Positions 11,190 through 22,039 of a stretch of 64,000 nucleotides of DNA are shown one piece after another. The notes below the pieces were generated by a model. The model was not told the DNA's origin and ran no database searches. It worked only from the letters and a program-made list of their open reading frames with translations. The translations under genes were made by a program, and so were the position numbers. The stretch's first letter is position 1. Each line of letters opens with the position of its first letter. This stretch comes from Hyposmocoma kahamanoa (lineage: Eukaryota > Arthropoda > Insecta > Lepidoptera > Cosmopterigidae): positions 2,865,542-2,929,541 of the forward strand of contig NW_020653993.1 in NCBI RefSeq assembly GCF_003589595.1, given 5' to 3'.

Positions 11190-11266
11190 AGGTTGACTTG
11201 GGACATTTTTTCGTGGTTTTTGTATTAGACGCGTCGTCCATTTATTTGTAAGTCAATGCGTAACGT

Positions 11267-11870
11267 ATATTAAAAGGTATTTAAAAATATTATGAATATA
11301 TATAATGATTTGAATGCTGTCTACAAAGCCATACAAGTTACTAATTTCCTCCTTGCTACCTGCATAACTTTGCAGAATAATGAAATTCTTGCAAACCAAG
11401 ACCGGACCCAATTAAAGCTAAGTAAGTTTCAAGTTGGCACAAAGACAATAACGTTATTTTTTAAGTTACTTTTTCTTAAAACAGCGGAAGGAAGGATTTA
11501 CCAGACTGTAACAATTTTCTCGTCTTGGCAAGGAACATTAAAGCTGGCACTTTTAAATGACTTAGGTAGGTACTGATTTACTTAGATCCACTTACTTAAC
11601 TTATTCGTAATTCAATTAGTAGACAACAGAATCGTAATTGCTCAGCTGGAAACCTGTTCAGTCTGGTAAGATTAAGTTGTTGTTAGGACCATTGCTTACT
11701 TGAAATTTGAGCATTTATATGTACAGTTTAATCGTTAAATCACTATTACACCCTGTACATATGACAATCAATCAGTCGAACAATCAGTGTCATTTTATTG
11801 TTATTAGAGATATTTCTATGAAATTTTCTCTTCAGGATTCCATAATAAATACTATCGGCTGCAGCTTCAG
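11267..11870. other. Intergenic DNA
   Basis: An open frame of 94 codons at 11292-11576 lacks any motif or compositional sign of coding and is not called as a gene. Confidence 0.5.
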
Positions 11871-12092
11871 TGTCAGTAGAGCGCCTTGTTAAAGAGTTCG
11901 TCCATGGAAGTATTGCCACCTGACCCATGTCTGCCGCCAAGCAATAATGTGAGCATCACTGCATTTCGGTTTGGAAGGGTAAGCGCGCTGGTGAAATTAC
12001 AGGCACATGGAACTTGTCAACTTAAGTCTTAGTGTGACGGGCGCGATGGCAATTCCTCCCATCCCTATGTATCATACAAAAAATAATAAAAT
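11871..12092 (+). mobile_element. Family A repeat, 3' part deleted
   Basis: Runs from GTCAGTAGAGC to GTGACGGGCGCGATGGCAAT, then jumps to an A-rich ATCATACAAAAAATAATAAAA tail, skipping the GATTTAAAGC block. Confidence 0.7.
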
Positions 12093-12420
12093 TCGCTCTA
12101 AAAGTTTCGAAGTATCAGGAGAATAAAAAGAAGTTCTACCATGGTAATAGTACTTAATAGAAATACATACATAAATACTAGGCGTAAAAATATTGAGATG
12201 TTTGTTATTATTAATTTTTTTAATTTGTTTTTTTTTTCTTTGTTAATGGAATTCATAGACATTTATTGTACTGACAAAATAATAATATTAATAGATTTTA
12301 TTTGTAATTTAAGAATTGTATGCTTATATAAATTGTAATTATTGCATGTTTTTTTGAAGATTTTATTTGATGTTGAAATGTTTATTGATTTAATTTAATT
12401 CAAGTAAGTGAAATGTTGCC
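12093..12420. other. AT-rich intergenic DNA
   Basis: Very AT-rich, possibly the degraded body of the LINE tail that follows. No coding signal. Confidence 0.45.
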
Positions 12421-12540
12421 CTCTCTATGTACATTGCTGTGCCCAACAGGGTCCCAAAGCTCTAATTTAAGCGTGTCCACCTGCTACAAATAGTAAACTT
12501 TTGGAAATGCAATAAAGAATTGAGTATTGAGTATGGTTAT
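12421..12540 (+). repeat. LINE-like 3' end
   Basis: Ends in AATAAAGAATTGAGTATTGAG, a polyadenylation-like signal followed by a short tandem word, as at LINE 3' termini. Confidence 0.5.
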
Positions 12541-12889
12541 ATCAAGTTATATGTAGTTTTCGTGGTAACAGTTTATATGCACAAGACAACCTCTTCTTTG
12601 TCTTCTTGCAGTTTAACTACAATATAAAACAGTATTGCTGTAATAATAAACTAACTCGAGCTTCATAGCCAAAGTTTCCTTGTTATAGACTGAATTTACA
12701 CTGTAATGGTTAGTTTAGTTCCTTGATACATGATAACTAACTGTTAATATCTGCTGTTGTTACGGCACGAGTTTTCTAATTAAAAATTATTTTAAAGTTG
12801 GATATACGTATAAATATTAAAAACTAAAAGTAGGATTAAATTACCTGTATATGGATAAAATTGGGTCCCCGCAGCAAGCTACCCAAGAT

Positions 12890-13740
12890 GATAGCAGCGT
12901 TCCCCATTTGCATAAACAAAACCTTGACCCGTGGGGTCAAGATCGACATCATAACCTTAGGTCGATGGGTCCCGGTCACACCCCGGACACTCCATACGAC
13001 GCGACGTTCGACGCGAAGTTATTTACCTACTACTACTACATAGAGCAGGGCGCAAATGTGTGCGTGAAGTGGCAAGTTACCCGTCACTTTCTCGTACGTG
13101 GTCAGAGCGGCACCACACCGAAAATTCTAACGCGAATCTGTTATCTACAATTACATTAATAAAATCCTAATAATTACACATGTCCATTAGGAATTTACAT
13201 CAATATAATAGTATATTTTTCATTAATTTACTAACTAGAATAATCTTAAAAGATTATTTAAAAAAATTAAATTTAAAAACAACTAAAATGTTATATTTCG
13301 GACAGGTACTTTTAAATAAGGTAACCAAGGTATTTGAAATTGCGTGTCCAACTTTGTCATTACTTAGTTAATAATTATATTCACTACATATTTATCGGCA
13401 ATATAAATTGAAAGTTCGAGAACCCTTGTCTACTATATTACATCTCATTAAATTGATATATTAAATAAGTTTTATACTTGTCTCGTTTCATTTTTCGGAA
13501 AACGAAAACAGAAACTTTCTTTATCCCGTTTAGACAATGATGTATAAATGAAAACTATATTCAAATATAAAAGCCGTCTTAGCGCGAAAACAGCTCGCCG
13601 ACAGCGTTGATGACATTCAGTCAATGTGACCGTCAATGTGCGGGGCGTGATGCGGTATCTAAAGCTAGGGAGGGGCGGTGAGTGTCCATTCTCGTTACTT
13701 GTTTGTAATCTGTCCCGGTGTCCTTCAGCATTATAAAATT
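12890..13740 (+). repeat. Dispersed repeat, copy 1
   Basis: Shares with 15720-16290, in the same order and orientation: CGGACACTCCATAC, GAAAATTCTAACGCGAATC, ATTACACATG, AAAGCCGTCTTAGCGCGAAA, GCGGTATCTAAAGCTAGGGA and GTGTCCATTCTCGTTACT. Class unknown; no coding capacity seen. Confidence 0.7.
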
Positions 13741-15046
13741 TTGTCAAAAAATTAATAGACTGTCTGGGAAACCCAAGGGCGGTCAGCTACCTGCCCAGCG
13801 TATTATTAGCATTGTTTGGATTTATTATATTTTTATTATAGCAATATCAATATCATTTACAATAGGTATGACCAGTACAAAATTTTGTTTTTCTCTATGA
13901 GTATGAGTATATTTATCAATGTGTTCTACTAATTCATATCCTATGTGCTTTCATGTTGTACCTTGTGAAGTGATTGTAAATGTTTCTTTCTACTTGTATT
14001 TGTGCTGAAGAAACATTTTATCTATCGATAATACGACAATATAGCAAAACCTCAACAGTTTGCGCATCATAAAATTATATATTTACGCTCTAGTGCAACA
14101 AAGGGTTTAAAAAAGTAACTTCTAGTACTTTTTAAAGGAAGCAAAATTTTCTATTATTTAGCACAATGCGCTCAAACAATGGGTGGATTTTATGCACGTT
14201 ACTTCCTGTTTCTTTATAAAAACGAGTATTGTTCTTCAACAATTAATTTTAATTTTGTTTGCTTGTGAATATTAAAATTGTTCTTTGTATTAAATTTTTA
14301 CTACACCTGCAGGGGTTACGCACATTGGGACACATGAGTCCCATGTTCGATTACTTGATTTACCAATTAAGGAAATGTACTATGAAATACTTATGCATAC
14401 AAGTATAATATCGTTGACTAAACATTGATTTTTTGTAAGTTTCGAGATATTGGCATCTAAACTTATCCTTACCATAAACCATTTAAACCATTTATTTACC
14501 AAACACAGTAATACATACAGAACATAATAATATAACAATATTGTGGGAACAACAACAGTGCGTGGAAGGAACAGGCTCAGTATAAATCTTTGTGGCTGTA
14601 TGCCTCGAGGCACTGATTTTCAGCCTGACCTTGTTGACACATCGTTTTTCAACATAATCCAATTTAACTACACCATCGCCACGATAAACATCGAATACGA
14701 ATAATTATATCAGTTGAAATTATTAACAACATTTTTTTTAATTATTAATAACATTTTTTTTAAATGATGGTATGACTATGACTATGTACGAGTAATTTAC
14801 ATGTAACGTACAACAATATATTATTAACAAAATATTATATACCAGACAATATTCTCAGTTACACTTACGATGGCTCGCTGTCTGCTCTGTACCGTACATA
14901 ACTAACGTAATCGACATTTTTAGCGAAATTAAGTTATTAACATATCTCTGCCGTCCACTAAGTAAAACGCGGTGACAAGTGGTCAAATATCCGTTTTAAA
15001 TTGAAAAAGATAGAGCACAAAATTCTGTTTTAAAAACAGTTAAAAT
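13741..15046. other. Intergenic DNA
   Basis: AT-rich with no supported gene; TAATAACATTTTTTTTAA is duplicated at about 14725-14762. Confidence 0.5.
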
Positions 15047-15626
15047 CAGTGATGAAAGAGACTCAGACTTTTAAGGCGTTTTATAACGACTCGACTTCAT
15101 TTTACAGGACTCGACTCTAAAATTAATACTGGGGGTTCGAGTTTTTATTAATAAGACTCAGTCGTTATACTAAAAGACTCAAAAGACTTAAACGACTTGA
15201 ATGACTTGAACGACTTGAAAGACTTAAACGACTCGAGTTGTTTGCAAAGGACTTATGCCTATTTTATGTCTTATTAAACCCAAAGTTTATAAATAAAAAT
15301 GACGTAAGTAGTATGTAATAAATAATCACGTTTATTTACTTATAACAAAAATCATAACATAAATACCTTGTGGGTAGAAATAAAATCACGCCATTTGGCT
15401 CATGACTCGCGACTCCCGAGGCTGTGAGGCTTCAGTCGTTTTAGTCGTTTTAGTCCTATAAGTCTTTTAAGCTTCCTAGGTTTAAAAGACTTCGACTCGA
15501 ACTAGTCTTCAGTTTTAGTCTAATGACTCAAGACTTGAGGGTTAAAAAACTAGACTAGTCGTGAGGCGTTGTAAATTAGTCGAATGTTTTAAAAGGCCTT
15601 AAAAGATTGAGTTTCTTTCATCACTA
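15047..15626. mobile_element. hAT-type MITE with GACTTGAA subterminal array
   Basis: Ends CAGTGATGAAAGAGACTCA and, reversed, TAGTGATGAAAGAAACTCA; flanked by the exact 8-bp duplication GTTAAAAT (15039-15046, 15627-15634). Both halves are packed with GACTT/GACTC words, for example a run of CGACTTGAA-like units about 10 bp apart at 15170-15240. Such arrays fit transposase binding sites (inference). No coding frame. Confidence 0.9.
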
Positions 15627-15719
15627 GTTAAAATTAGTTAACGTGTCAGACCTTTCGGAACTTTCCCTAACGATGCATAACTGAAATATCATTAAATAAT
15701 TTCAATATTCTAAAACTCG

Positions 15720-16290
15720 GTTATGGCACACGCCGGACACTCCATACAATGGTCGAAAGTTACCTACTACATACAGCAAAGCGCTATCTGCACACGCGTA
15801 AAGGCGTGCGTATAGTGGCAGGGCTACCCATCACTTTTTCGTATCTATTACGTGATAAGATCGGCGTCTTAGCGAAAATTCTAACGCGAATCAATTATCT
15901 GTAATACTATTACTAAAATCCTACTAATAATTACACATGCTCATTAGGTACTTGTATCGATATAATCTGTATTTATATATTACTCTGCACTATATTAATG
16001 AAAAAAACAATAACCAAATGTGTTCTCGATTCTGTTTATCCCGATTAGATGACGATAAACAGCCGTACAGGGCATAATTGATAACACGACTAAGGACATG
16101 TTATATATTAAGGTTCGTAAGAAATAAATGAAAACTATATTCAAATATCAAAGCCGTCTTAGCGCGAAAACGGCTCCCCGGCAGCCTAGTTACAGTTCTG
16201 TCAATGTGTCCGTCAATATGTGGGGCGTGGTGCGGTATCTAAAGCTAGGGACGGAGAGTGTCCATTCTCGTTACTTTTTTGTTCTCTGGT
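15720..16290 (+). repeat. Dispersed repeat, copy 2
   Basis: Shorter partner of 12890-13740, lying about 2.8 kb downstream in the same orientation with the hAT MITE between them. Confidence 0.7.
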
Positions 16291-16304
16291 TATGGTTTTT
16301 TATC

Positions 16305-16470
16305 AACCGACTTCAAAAAAATGGAGGAGGTTATACGTTCGGCTGTACGTATGTTTTATATATTATTTGATTTTAATTCGGGAGTTAATCACGTATAAAA
16401 CATATTTTAATTACCTCGACGTTTCGGACATATTGCAACGTCCATGGTCTCGAAGGGACTGAAGTGGCGG
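16305..16470 (+). repeat. Fragments of widespread arthropod repeats
   Basis: CAACCGACTTCAAAAAAATG with GGAGGAGGTTATACGTTCGG (16307-16345) is a word I recognise from many insect elements. ACCTCGACGTTTCGGACATA (about 16413) belongs to a second such family. Neither is complete. Confidence 0.5.
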
Positions 16471-16735
16471 GTGTCAGCATCTTCTACCCGTGCGAGTTTT
16501 TCTAATTACCCGCACTTGATCTTCATTGTTTATTTGTGCACTAGGATTCTCACTAGTTTTATGTGTTTTCAGACTGTCAATAGTGGACCGATTTTGAAAC
16601 ATAATGCTCTATACCGACTAGCTGGCAAACTTGTTGGTATAAAACATTGTTCTTAATTTCTCCTTACTTTCAGTCCTATTGTTATGCTGTATTTATACTG
16701 GTACATATTATCTAGATTAAAAAGGATAGTGTATT
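16471..16735. other. Intergenic DNA
   Basis: No gene or element recognised; a 70-codon open frame has no supporting feature. Confidence 0.45.
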
Positions 16736-16985
16736 TAAATTTTTATCGAATTGATATTCAATTATTTTTTATGTGAAATTACTCCACTAGTTTGTTATAA
16801 TTATTAACATTGGTTCGTTCAGTGGTTTAGTTGGTATAGCGTCTGGCACGGTATGCTAGAAGACGTCGGTTCGAATCCGGCCGGATCGAAAGAATTTTTT
16901 CTTTGTATTAATAATTATAACAAACTAGTGGAGCAATTTGACATAAAAAATAATTGAATATCAATTCAATAAAAATTTAAATAAA
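16736..16985. mobile_element. Family C: tRNA-like core between long inverted arms
   Basis: Arms of about 75 bp containing TTGAATTGATATTCAATTAT and CTCCACTAGTTTGTTATAAT are mirrored around a tRNA-like core (16818-16888: GGTTTAGTTGGTATAGCGTC, GGTTCGAATCCGGCC). This is the simplest copy of the palindromic family. The stem does not form a proper acceptor, so it is not a tRNA gene. Confidence 0.8.
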
Positions 16986-17291
16986 ACAAAGTCCAAACTG
17001 TAAAATCCAACGTCCAGTTTGACTATACAAGGTACGTAATAATATTAACATTTTGGTTACGCGATACAACATTAAAATGAAAAATGCTGTAGTTATACTG
17101 AACGTTTAAGCGCGTCGGATTATGGGCAACCACTACACTTAACTGCTAATGGAAAAGAAAAGAAATGCGCGCTTATTTTGCTGTACTGTGGTATAAAAGT
17201 ATAAGTCAACACCTCTGTGTTGTATCTCTGATACAATAACGCTCGTCTCCCATTGGGTCAACACAGACTACGGACGTAATTTTGTACATTC

Positions 17292-17451
17292 CAGAGGCCT
17301 TACCATGAACTCTTATTACAATTCAGTGTAGGTTCGTAACGTCTAGAAAGCGGAATGGTGATATGATATGCACTTCGTGTAACGCTGTCTCACAACGACT
17401 CATGTTAGGTCGTAAACTGATTTGCAATAAGAGTTCATGGTAAGGCCCCTG
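17292..17451. mobile_element. Short MITE with 35-bp inverted ends
   Basis: CAGAGGCCTTACCATGAACT (17292) and the reverse of 17417-17451, CAGGGGCCTTACCATGAACT, match over 35 bp with three mismatches. The CAGRGG start resembles hAT, but the 8 bp on each side do not match, so no target duplication is shown. Confidence 0.8.
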
Positions 17452-17519
17452 ATATACCAAGAACATCCTCACGTTTCTATCCCGTTTAACTACCTGGTCC
17501 AATTTTTTTTAAACATTAG

Positions 17520-17725
17520 ACAGCATCACATAAGTTGCTCTGATCACAAAGTAAGTATAACTAAAGCACTTGTGTTATGGAAATTGAAAACAAAGACAGT
17601 ATCACAAACACTCAGGACCCGAGACAATATAGAAAACTTTCTACATTTACCCGATCGGGGATCGATCCCAGGACCTCAGAGATGACGAAACCATGAAAAC
17701 CGATGTGCAAGCCACTCGAACACGG
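17520..17725 (-). mobile_element. tRNA-headed SINE
   Basis: The minus strand carries CCTGGGATCGATCCCCGATC as a box B-like region following a head near 17725; the body shares TAAAGCACTTGTGTTAT with 6240-6290. Acceptor stem absent. Confidence 0.55.
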
Positions 17726-17812
17726 AGTTTGTCATACATTTGCACTAAAGACTTTGCATTCAGTAATGAGGAGATCCCAAGTTCAATCGCCGATTAGGAA
17801 ATTAACTTTTGA

Positions 17813-17925
17813 CGTCACGAGATAAATAATTGTAGGCCATATAATTATTTCTCCAGGCCCGGGAATCAAACCTGTTACCTCTGCGTGGCAGAGCAGCATG
17901 TTAACCGTTCGGCCACGAAGGCAGT
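17813..17925 (-). mobile_element. Family B SINE, truncated
   Basis: Head and start of body only: GTGGCCGAACGGTTAACATG, GGTTTGATTCCCGGGCC, then GGAGAAATAATTATATGGCC. Confidence 0.7.
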
Positions 17926-17944
17926 TTTATGCGACGTGCCTGTA

Positions 17945-18075
17945 CATAGCAGTTGCGGTACCACTCACAGATTCTAAATAGCAACGATCTAAGGGACGCT
18001 GCCATTGCGCTCGTCGCCCTGAGACATAAGTTGACAAGTCTCATTATGCCTTTAATTTCACCAGCACCTTAATAA
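17945..18075 (-). mobile_element. Family A fragment
   Basis: Covers the GCAGTGGCAG..GGTGAAATTA section in reverse; diverged. Confidence 0.65.
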
Positions 18076-18571
18076 ATCCATGGCGATGTAGAGAACCAAT
18101 TTCTATAATGACGTCACAATGTAAAAACAAGTGACAGTCACATGAAACGAACTGTATTCTACAGCCAAAGAGTTCCGTTTTCAAATGTTGTAATCACTTG
18201 TTAAATATTGTTTATGTAAGTGGTCAGTTCCGGAAACTTATAATACGCCCTATGTATATAGAGCAATACAGAATGTAAATTAAACTAATTAAATAAATTT
18301 AATAAATAATAAAATATAAAAAATTTATATGTAAAATCATAAATACAGTGTGTGATTAATATTTATTCAATTAAGTAACCAATATTATTATTATTTTGTC
18401 ATATTAATTATATTTTAGTATTAAAATGTATACTTTAATTATTCTTAACTTATGTAATACTGTTATGGAAGAGCGGGGTTTTATTATAGGCATTATATGC
18501 TTAAAAGGAGATTCCTCCCACTAGAAAATAGACTAAAGCGTGTTAAGATAATAAAAGATTATTATTATTAC
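18076..18571. other. AT-rich intergenic DNA
   Basis: 18240-18470 is almost pure A/T. No coding signal. Confidence 0.5.
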
Positions 18572-18672
18572 CCTTACACTTCAAAACCGACACGCAGTAA
18601 TGCTCACATCACCGCTTGGCGGCAGTACCTCTCTAGACGAACTCCTTCACAAAAAGCTATACTGCTACTAGA
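18572..18672 (-). mobile_element. Family A fragment (5' end)
   Basis: CCCTTACACTTCAAAACCGA to AAAGCTATACTGCTACTA, the reversed first third of the family. Confidence 0.7.
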
Positions 18673-18769
18673 AACCAGCTCCACAGTCAATTGCGGCTGT
18701 GGCATAAGCTGAATGAAGTCCTTTTGCATACGCCACAACCGCACACATGACAGTACAACATTTGTAGTT

Positions 18770-18958
18770 GTTATATATATTGTATTTTTTGTTTTGCTCT
18801 TTGTTTGTTATTGTCTTATTTCATTTTATTTTCATTTTGTTTATTAAGTCTTTTTGTTTTGTTTTGCTTGTCTAAGTAGTATCAATTTTTTTTTTTTGTA
18901 TCTATGTGTTGTGGCGTTGCAATAAATGTCTATTCTATTCTATTCTATTCTAAATCTA
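18770..18958 (+). repeat. LINE-like 3' end with (ATTCT)n tail
   Basis: T-rich 3' UTR-like DNA ends TTGCAATAAATGTC followed by four to five ATTCT units, the layout of CR1/Jockey-type 3' termini. Confidence 0.6.
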
Positions 18959-19386
18959 AATTCTCTAAAAATGTAAACTAAGCATGAATCGAAACTTCCT
19001 ACTTGATTCATACTGAATGTAAAGCAAGCGTGCTCCCATCTACATTACCAATGTCATGGGAAGATATACGAGTAGTACAGTCCATTCATTACGGCCAGGA
19101 AGAAACTAACGACGCCAATTGGTTACTTTTGAAAAAACAAATGGCAGTGTTTCCTTTTCCTGTACATTGTAACCATGATTCGCGGAAGGCTTAATGACAC
19201 GGGTCATGCGAGCGCCTCGTTTATTAATAAAAACAACACTGATTTAGTGTTACACCCTCTATTACATGGGGTGCAAAGAATAAGAAAATAATATTAACAA
19301 TTACATACGAAACATACAGTTTACATACAGAAATATTGCATTTAAATTCATAGGAAAGTATTTAAATAAGTTAACTAAATATGTTG
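18959..19386. other. Intergenic DNA
   Basis: A 63-codon frame at 19003-19194 is more GC-rich than its surroundings but shows no domain, start context or splice signal I can defend. Confidence 0.4.
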
Positions 19387-19577
19387 GTGAAATTACAGGC
19401 ACATGGGACTTGCCAACTTATGTATCAGGGTAACAAGCGCAGTCAGTGGCAATGTCCCTCATATCTATGCGATTTAAAGCTCTGAGTGGCACTGCACCTG
19501 CTATGGACGGGCGTGTCGCTTACCAGCAGATGCACGACTTGTTTGTCCTGTCACTTTGTATCATAAAAATAAAAAAA
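19387..19577 (+). mobile_element. Family A repeat, 3' half
   Basis: From GGTGAAATTACAGGCACATG to CCTGTCACTTTGTATCATAA and an A-rich tail. Confidence 0.75.
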
Positions 19578-19689
19578 CTATGTTCGTACTTAATTATACT
19601 ATACAGAGCGTTCCACGACTACGCCACACGGAAGGTAAGTACCTTAAACACCGTAACCGGGAATCGAAAACTTCTTTTGTTATGATTGA

Positions 19690-19795
19690 ATACAAAGATC
19701 CAACACACAAAAAAAAATCCGACGACCAGGTGGGACTTGAACCCATGCTGCATGCAAATTTTTCTGTGTGTTCGATGTTTATGTTTGTTATTATG
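19690..19795 (-). mobile_element. tRNA-like SINE fragment
   Basis: Contains the reversed box B-like GGGTTCAAGTCCCACCTGG next to GTCGGATTTTTTTTTG. Only a part is present. Confidence 0.45.
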
Positions 19796-20074
19796 AACTT
19801 TTACAGGATCTGTGTTCTGACAAATAAATTAATTACGCGTTAAGAACGTGTCAAAGACGTTTCTATGAGAAACCAGACTGTAATTAAGGCGCGCAAAACC
19901 ACGTGCTCACAATAGGCTTTTGTTTAAGCTCTAGACGCCTTTTGTCACTAGATCTGCGCTAGAATACATGGAGATAGAGTTAACCTAGACAGAATGAAAA
20001 TCGGACTACAGCTAAACGAGTAATTGTCAAATATTTGACAATGTTATGGTTTAAACAACCATATTTAAAATTAT

Positions 20075-20545
20075 AAATACAAAGATCGAACACTCAGAAA
20101 AAATTCCTTCGATCCGGCCGGATTCGAACCGACGTCTTCTAGCATACCGTGCCAGACGCTATACCGATTTTTGTATTAATAATTATAACGAAACTAGTGG
20201 AATAATTTCACATAAAAATAACTGAATATCAATTCAATAAAAAATTAAATACAATGAATAGCGACATCTCTAGCCGGGGCTCTAACTGTCTTTACAGTTA
20301 CCAGCCCCAGTATCTAACTTGGTGAGGAAATATCATAGATTTCTCATAGATGGCGCTATGACTAAAAAGTCGTTGAAAAACCAAATTCAAAGACACGACG
20401 CAAGCACATAGAAAAATGCGCGAGGTCCGCTGGTTCGTTCTGTGTCTTATTTGGTATAGCGTCTGGCACGGATGGTAGAAGACGTCGGTTCGAATCCGGC
20501 CGGATCGAAGGCATTTTTCTGTTTGATCTTTGTATTAATAATTAT
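20075..20545. mobile_element. Family C composite with two opposed tRNA-like heads
   Basis: Head 1 on minus (20100-20165; CGGTTCGAATCCGGCCGGAT reversed) and head 2 on plus (20445-20510) enclose the arm ATTGAATATCAATTCAATAA and a 200-bp body containing ATAGATGGCGCTATG. Layout matches 6300-7165 without the MITE. Confidence 0.75.
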
Positions 20546-20554
20546 AACAAACTA

Positions 20555-20725
20555 GTGAAGCAGGTTTGATAAATTGCAGATTGCTAATGTAAAACAAATT
20601 ACTTACAAAAATAACTATTTGGAACTCATCGCGACATCTAGTGTACCAGTAGAGTACTAAATACACTACTACGCTGTCTTGTATCGCAATTAGCAGTCCA
20701 CTTGAATATTGGTCCATGGTAGTGG
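20555..20725 (-). repeat. Repeat D, copy
   Basis: Reverse complement matches 29040-29215: TACCATGGACCAATATTCAA, GGACTGCTAATTGCGATACA, GTACACTAGATGTCGCGATG and AATTTATCAAACC in the same order. Confidence 0.7.
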
Positions 20726-20888
20726 TACTGACGAGCAGCTCAGTCTTGATTCGATAGTGAACTAGAGAGAATACTTATGAATTTAATCTCAATAAAAGTG
20801 GAATTAAATCGAGACTAGATTTTATTTACCTCTCAGAGATTATTCGGTGCTAAACAAATCAAATGAAGCTGAGTTTAAATATCCAGTC

Positions 20889-21172
20889 TTTTTGTATATC
20901 AAGCGACGGGACGAACAAGCCGTGTGCCTGGTGGTAAGCGACACGCCTATCAATGACAGTCGCTTTGTCACTCAGAGCTATAAATGGGAAAGATCTGCAC
21001 GGCAATACCACTACGCCCGTCACGTCACCCTGAGTCATAATTATGTTGACAAGTTCCATGAGCTTGTAATTTCACCAGCACCCTTACTACGAAACTGGAC
21101 CACAGTAATGGTCACATTACTGCTTAGCGGTAGAAATAGGTAAGGTGGCAGTACTTCCCTGGACGAACTCTT
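20889..21172 (-). mobile_element. Family A repeat, near full length
   Basis: Starts with the reversed tail TTTTTGTATATCAAGCGACG and ends TTCCCTGGACGAACTCTTC, lacking only the outermost 5' bases. Confidence 0.8.
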
Positions 21173-21483
21173 CTCTCTCTAATTTAGACTTTCGTGCCGT
21201 ATCGACCACAGAGGCCATCAAAATAACGAGATAAGATTATTAATAATAATAAGAATAATTCATTTATTTGTGGAAACACAGGTTATATAGAAGCTGACAT
21301 GTACAAAATACGTATAGTTTCACTATGTTCAGTCAAACAGTAGGCATACAAATATTGAATACATTCACTCACATGCACTTCGACAGACTAAACCAGGTGT
21401 AACATTATTTACACATGGATTTTAAATTCGACGATAGTTACATGGGTCGATTTTAATGGTAATTAGATGTCAAATATCGTAAC
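21173..21483. other. Intergenic DNA
   Basis: No gene seen; ends in the target duplication ATCGTAAC of the next element. Confidence 0.5.
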
Positions 21484-21861
21484 CTTAGAATAATAACGCA
21501 CAGAAACCTAGTCCGCACACGCTAAGTGAGGCAAATAGAAGCGCTCCCAATGGGCCTACACGAGCGGGCGGGCCGTCAGTGCTCAAGGTCAACTTGCACC
21601 GCGAACAGCTCAAGAATTTTAGCTAAAAATGACGAAATGTGCGTTAAATGAGTGTAAAAATACGTCAGACAAACATAAAATAGATACTAACATCACATTC
21701 CACAAGGAAGTAACGCGTTTCAGCTTGTATTTTTATATAAATATTCACTAAAACCGAAAATTAACCTACTACTAAAACTAGCCTACATGAATTTGATTTT
21801 TGCCTCACTTGTGACAGTACGTTTGATATGAAACTATCATTCTATGCGTTATTATTCTAAG
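21484..21861. mobile_element. P-element-like non-autonomous transposon
   Basis: Exact 17-bp inverted ends CTTAGAATAATAACGCA (21484-21500 and 21845-21861) and a second inner inverted word AAGTGAGGCAAA near each end. ATCGTAAC precedes it (21476-21483) and recurs at 22040-22047, beyond a second MITE that sits on its right terminus. An 8-bp duplication plus a THAP-like coding relic points to the P superfamily. Only 378 bp remain. Confidence 0.75.
21629..21751 (+). pseudogene. THAP-domain N-terminal exon relic
   Basis: The 40-codon frame begins MTKCALNECKN and reaches ITFHK, matching the start of a THAP zinc finger: C4-x4-C9 followed by the FH(K) turn. THAP domains bind DNA at the N-terminus of P-type transposases and some host proteins. 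The second zinc pair (C-x2-H) is absent. A possible donor GTAACG follows GAA at 21710, so this looks like a first exon whose continuation was deleted. It lies inside the inverted repeats above, so a transposon origin is preferred over a host gene. Confidence 0.6.
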
Positions 21862-22039
21862 GGTCGTATTCCAGAACTGTACTCAATGCTCAAGTCAGGA
21901 TTTGAGCAGACTTGAGTATGATTTCAAGCACTGGAAATACGACCCTAATGGCAAGAACTTAAGTATGATTTCTAGTGCTTTGAATCATACTCAAGTCCTG
22001 ACTTGAGCATTGAGTAGAGTTCTACAATACGACCCTTAG
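21856..22039. mobile_element. MITE with CTAAGGGTCGTATT ends, copy 1
   Basis: Begins CTAAGGGTCGTATTCCAGAA and ends with the complementary TACGACCCTTAG; arms contain CTCAATGCTCAAGTCAGGA. Copies at 44472-44752 and 48066-48238. It is inserted at the last bases of the P-like element. Confidence 0.8.

Larger units (their letters stand above)
9488..11258. mobile_element. hAT-type MITE split by an RTE insertion
   Basis: Imperfect inverted ends CATTGTCTTACAATTATATG and CATTGACTTACAAATAAATG (reverse of the right end) are flanked by an exact 8-bp duplication CGTAACGT (9480-9487 and 11259-11266). Without the RTE and its duplication the element is 285 bp. A second copy of 286 bp with its own 8-bp duplication lies at 37964-38249. 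An 8-bp duplication fits hAT. Confidence 0.9.

Noticed and set aside
12890..16290. LTR retrotransposon with paired LTRs
   Set aside because: No TG..CA ends, primer binding site or gag/pol between the copies was seen; the interval holds an hAT MITE and plain AT-rich DNA.
19003..19194. 63-codon ORF as an exon
   Set aside because: Composition is mildly coding-like, but there is no recognised similarity, splice signal or start context.
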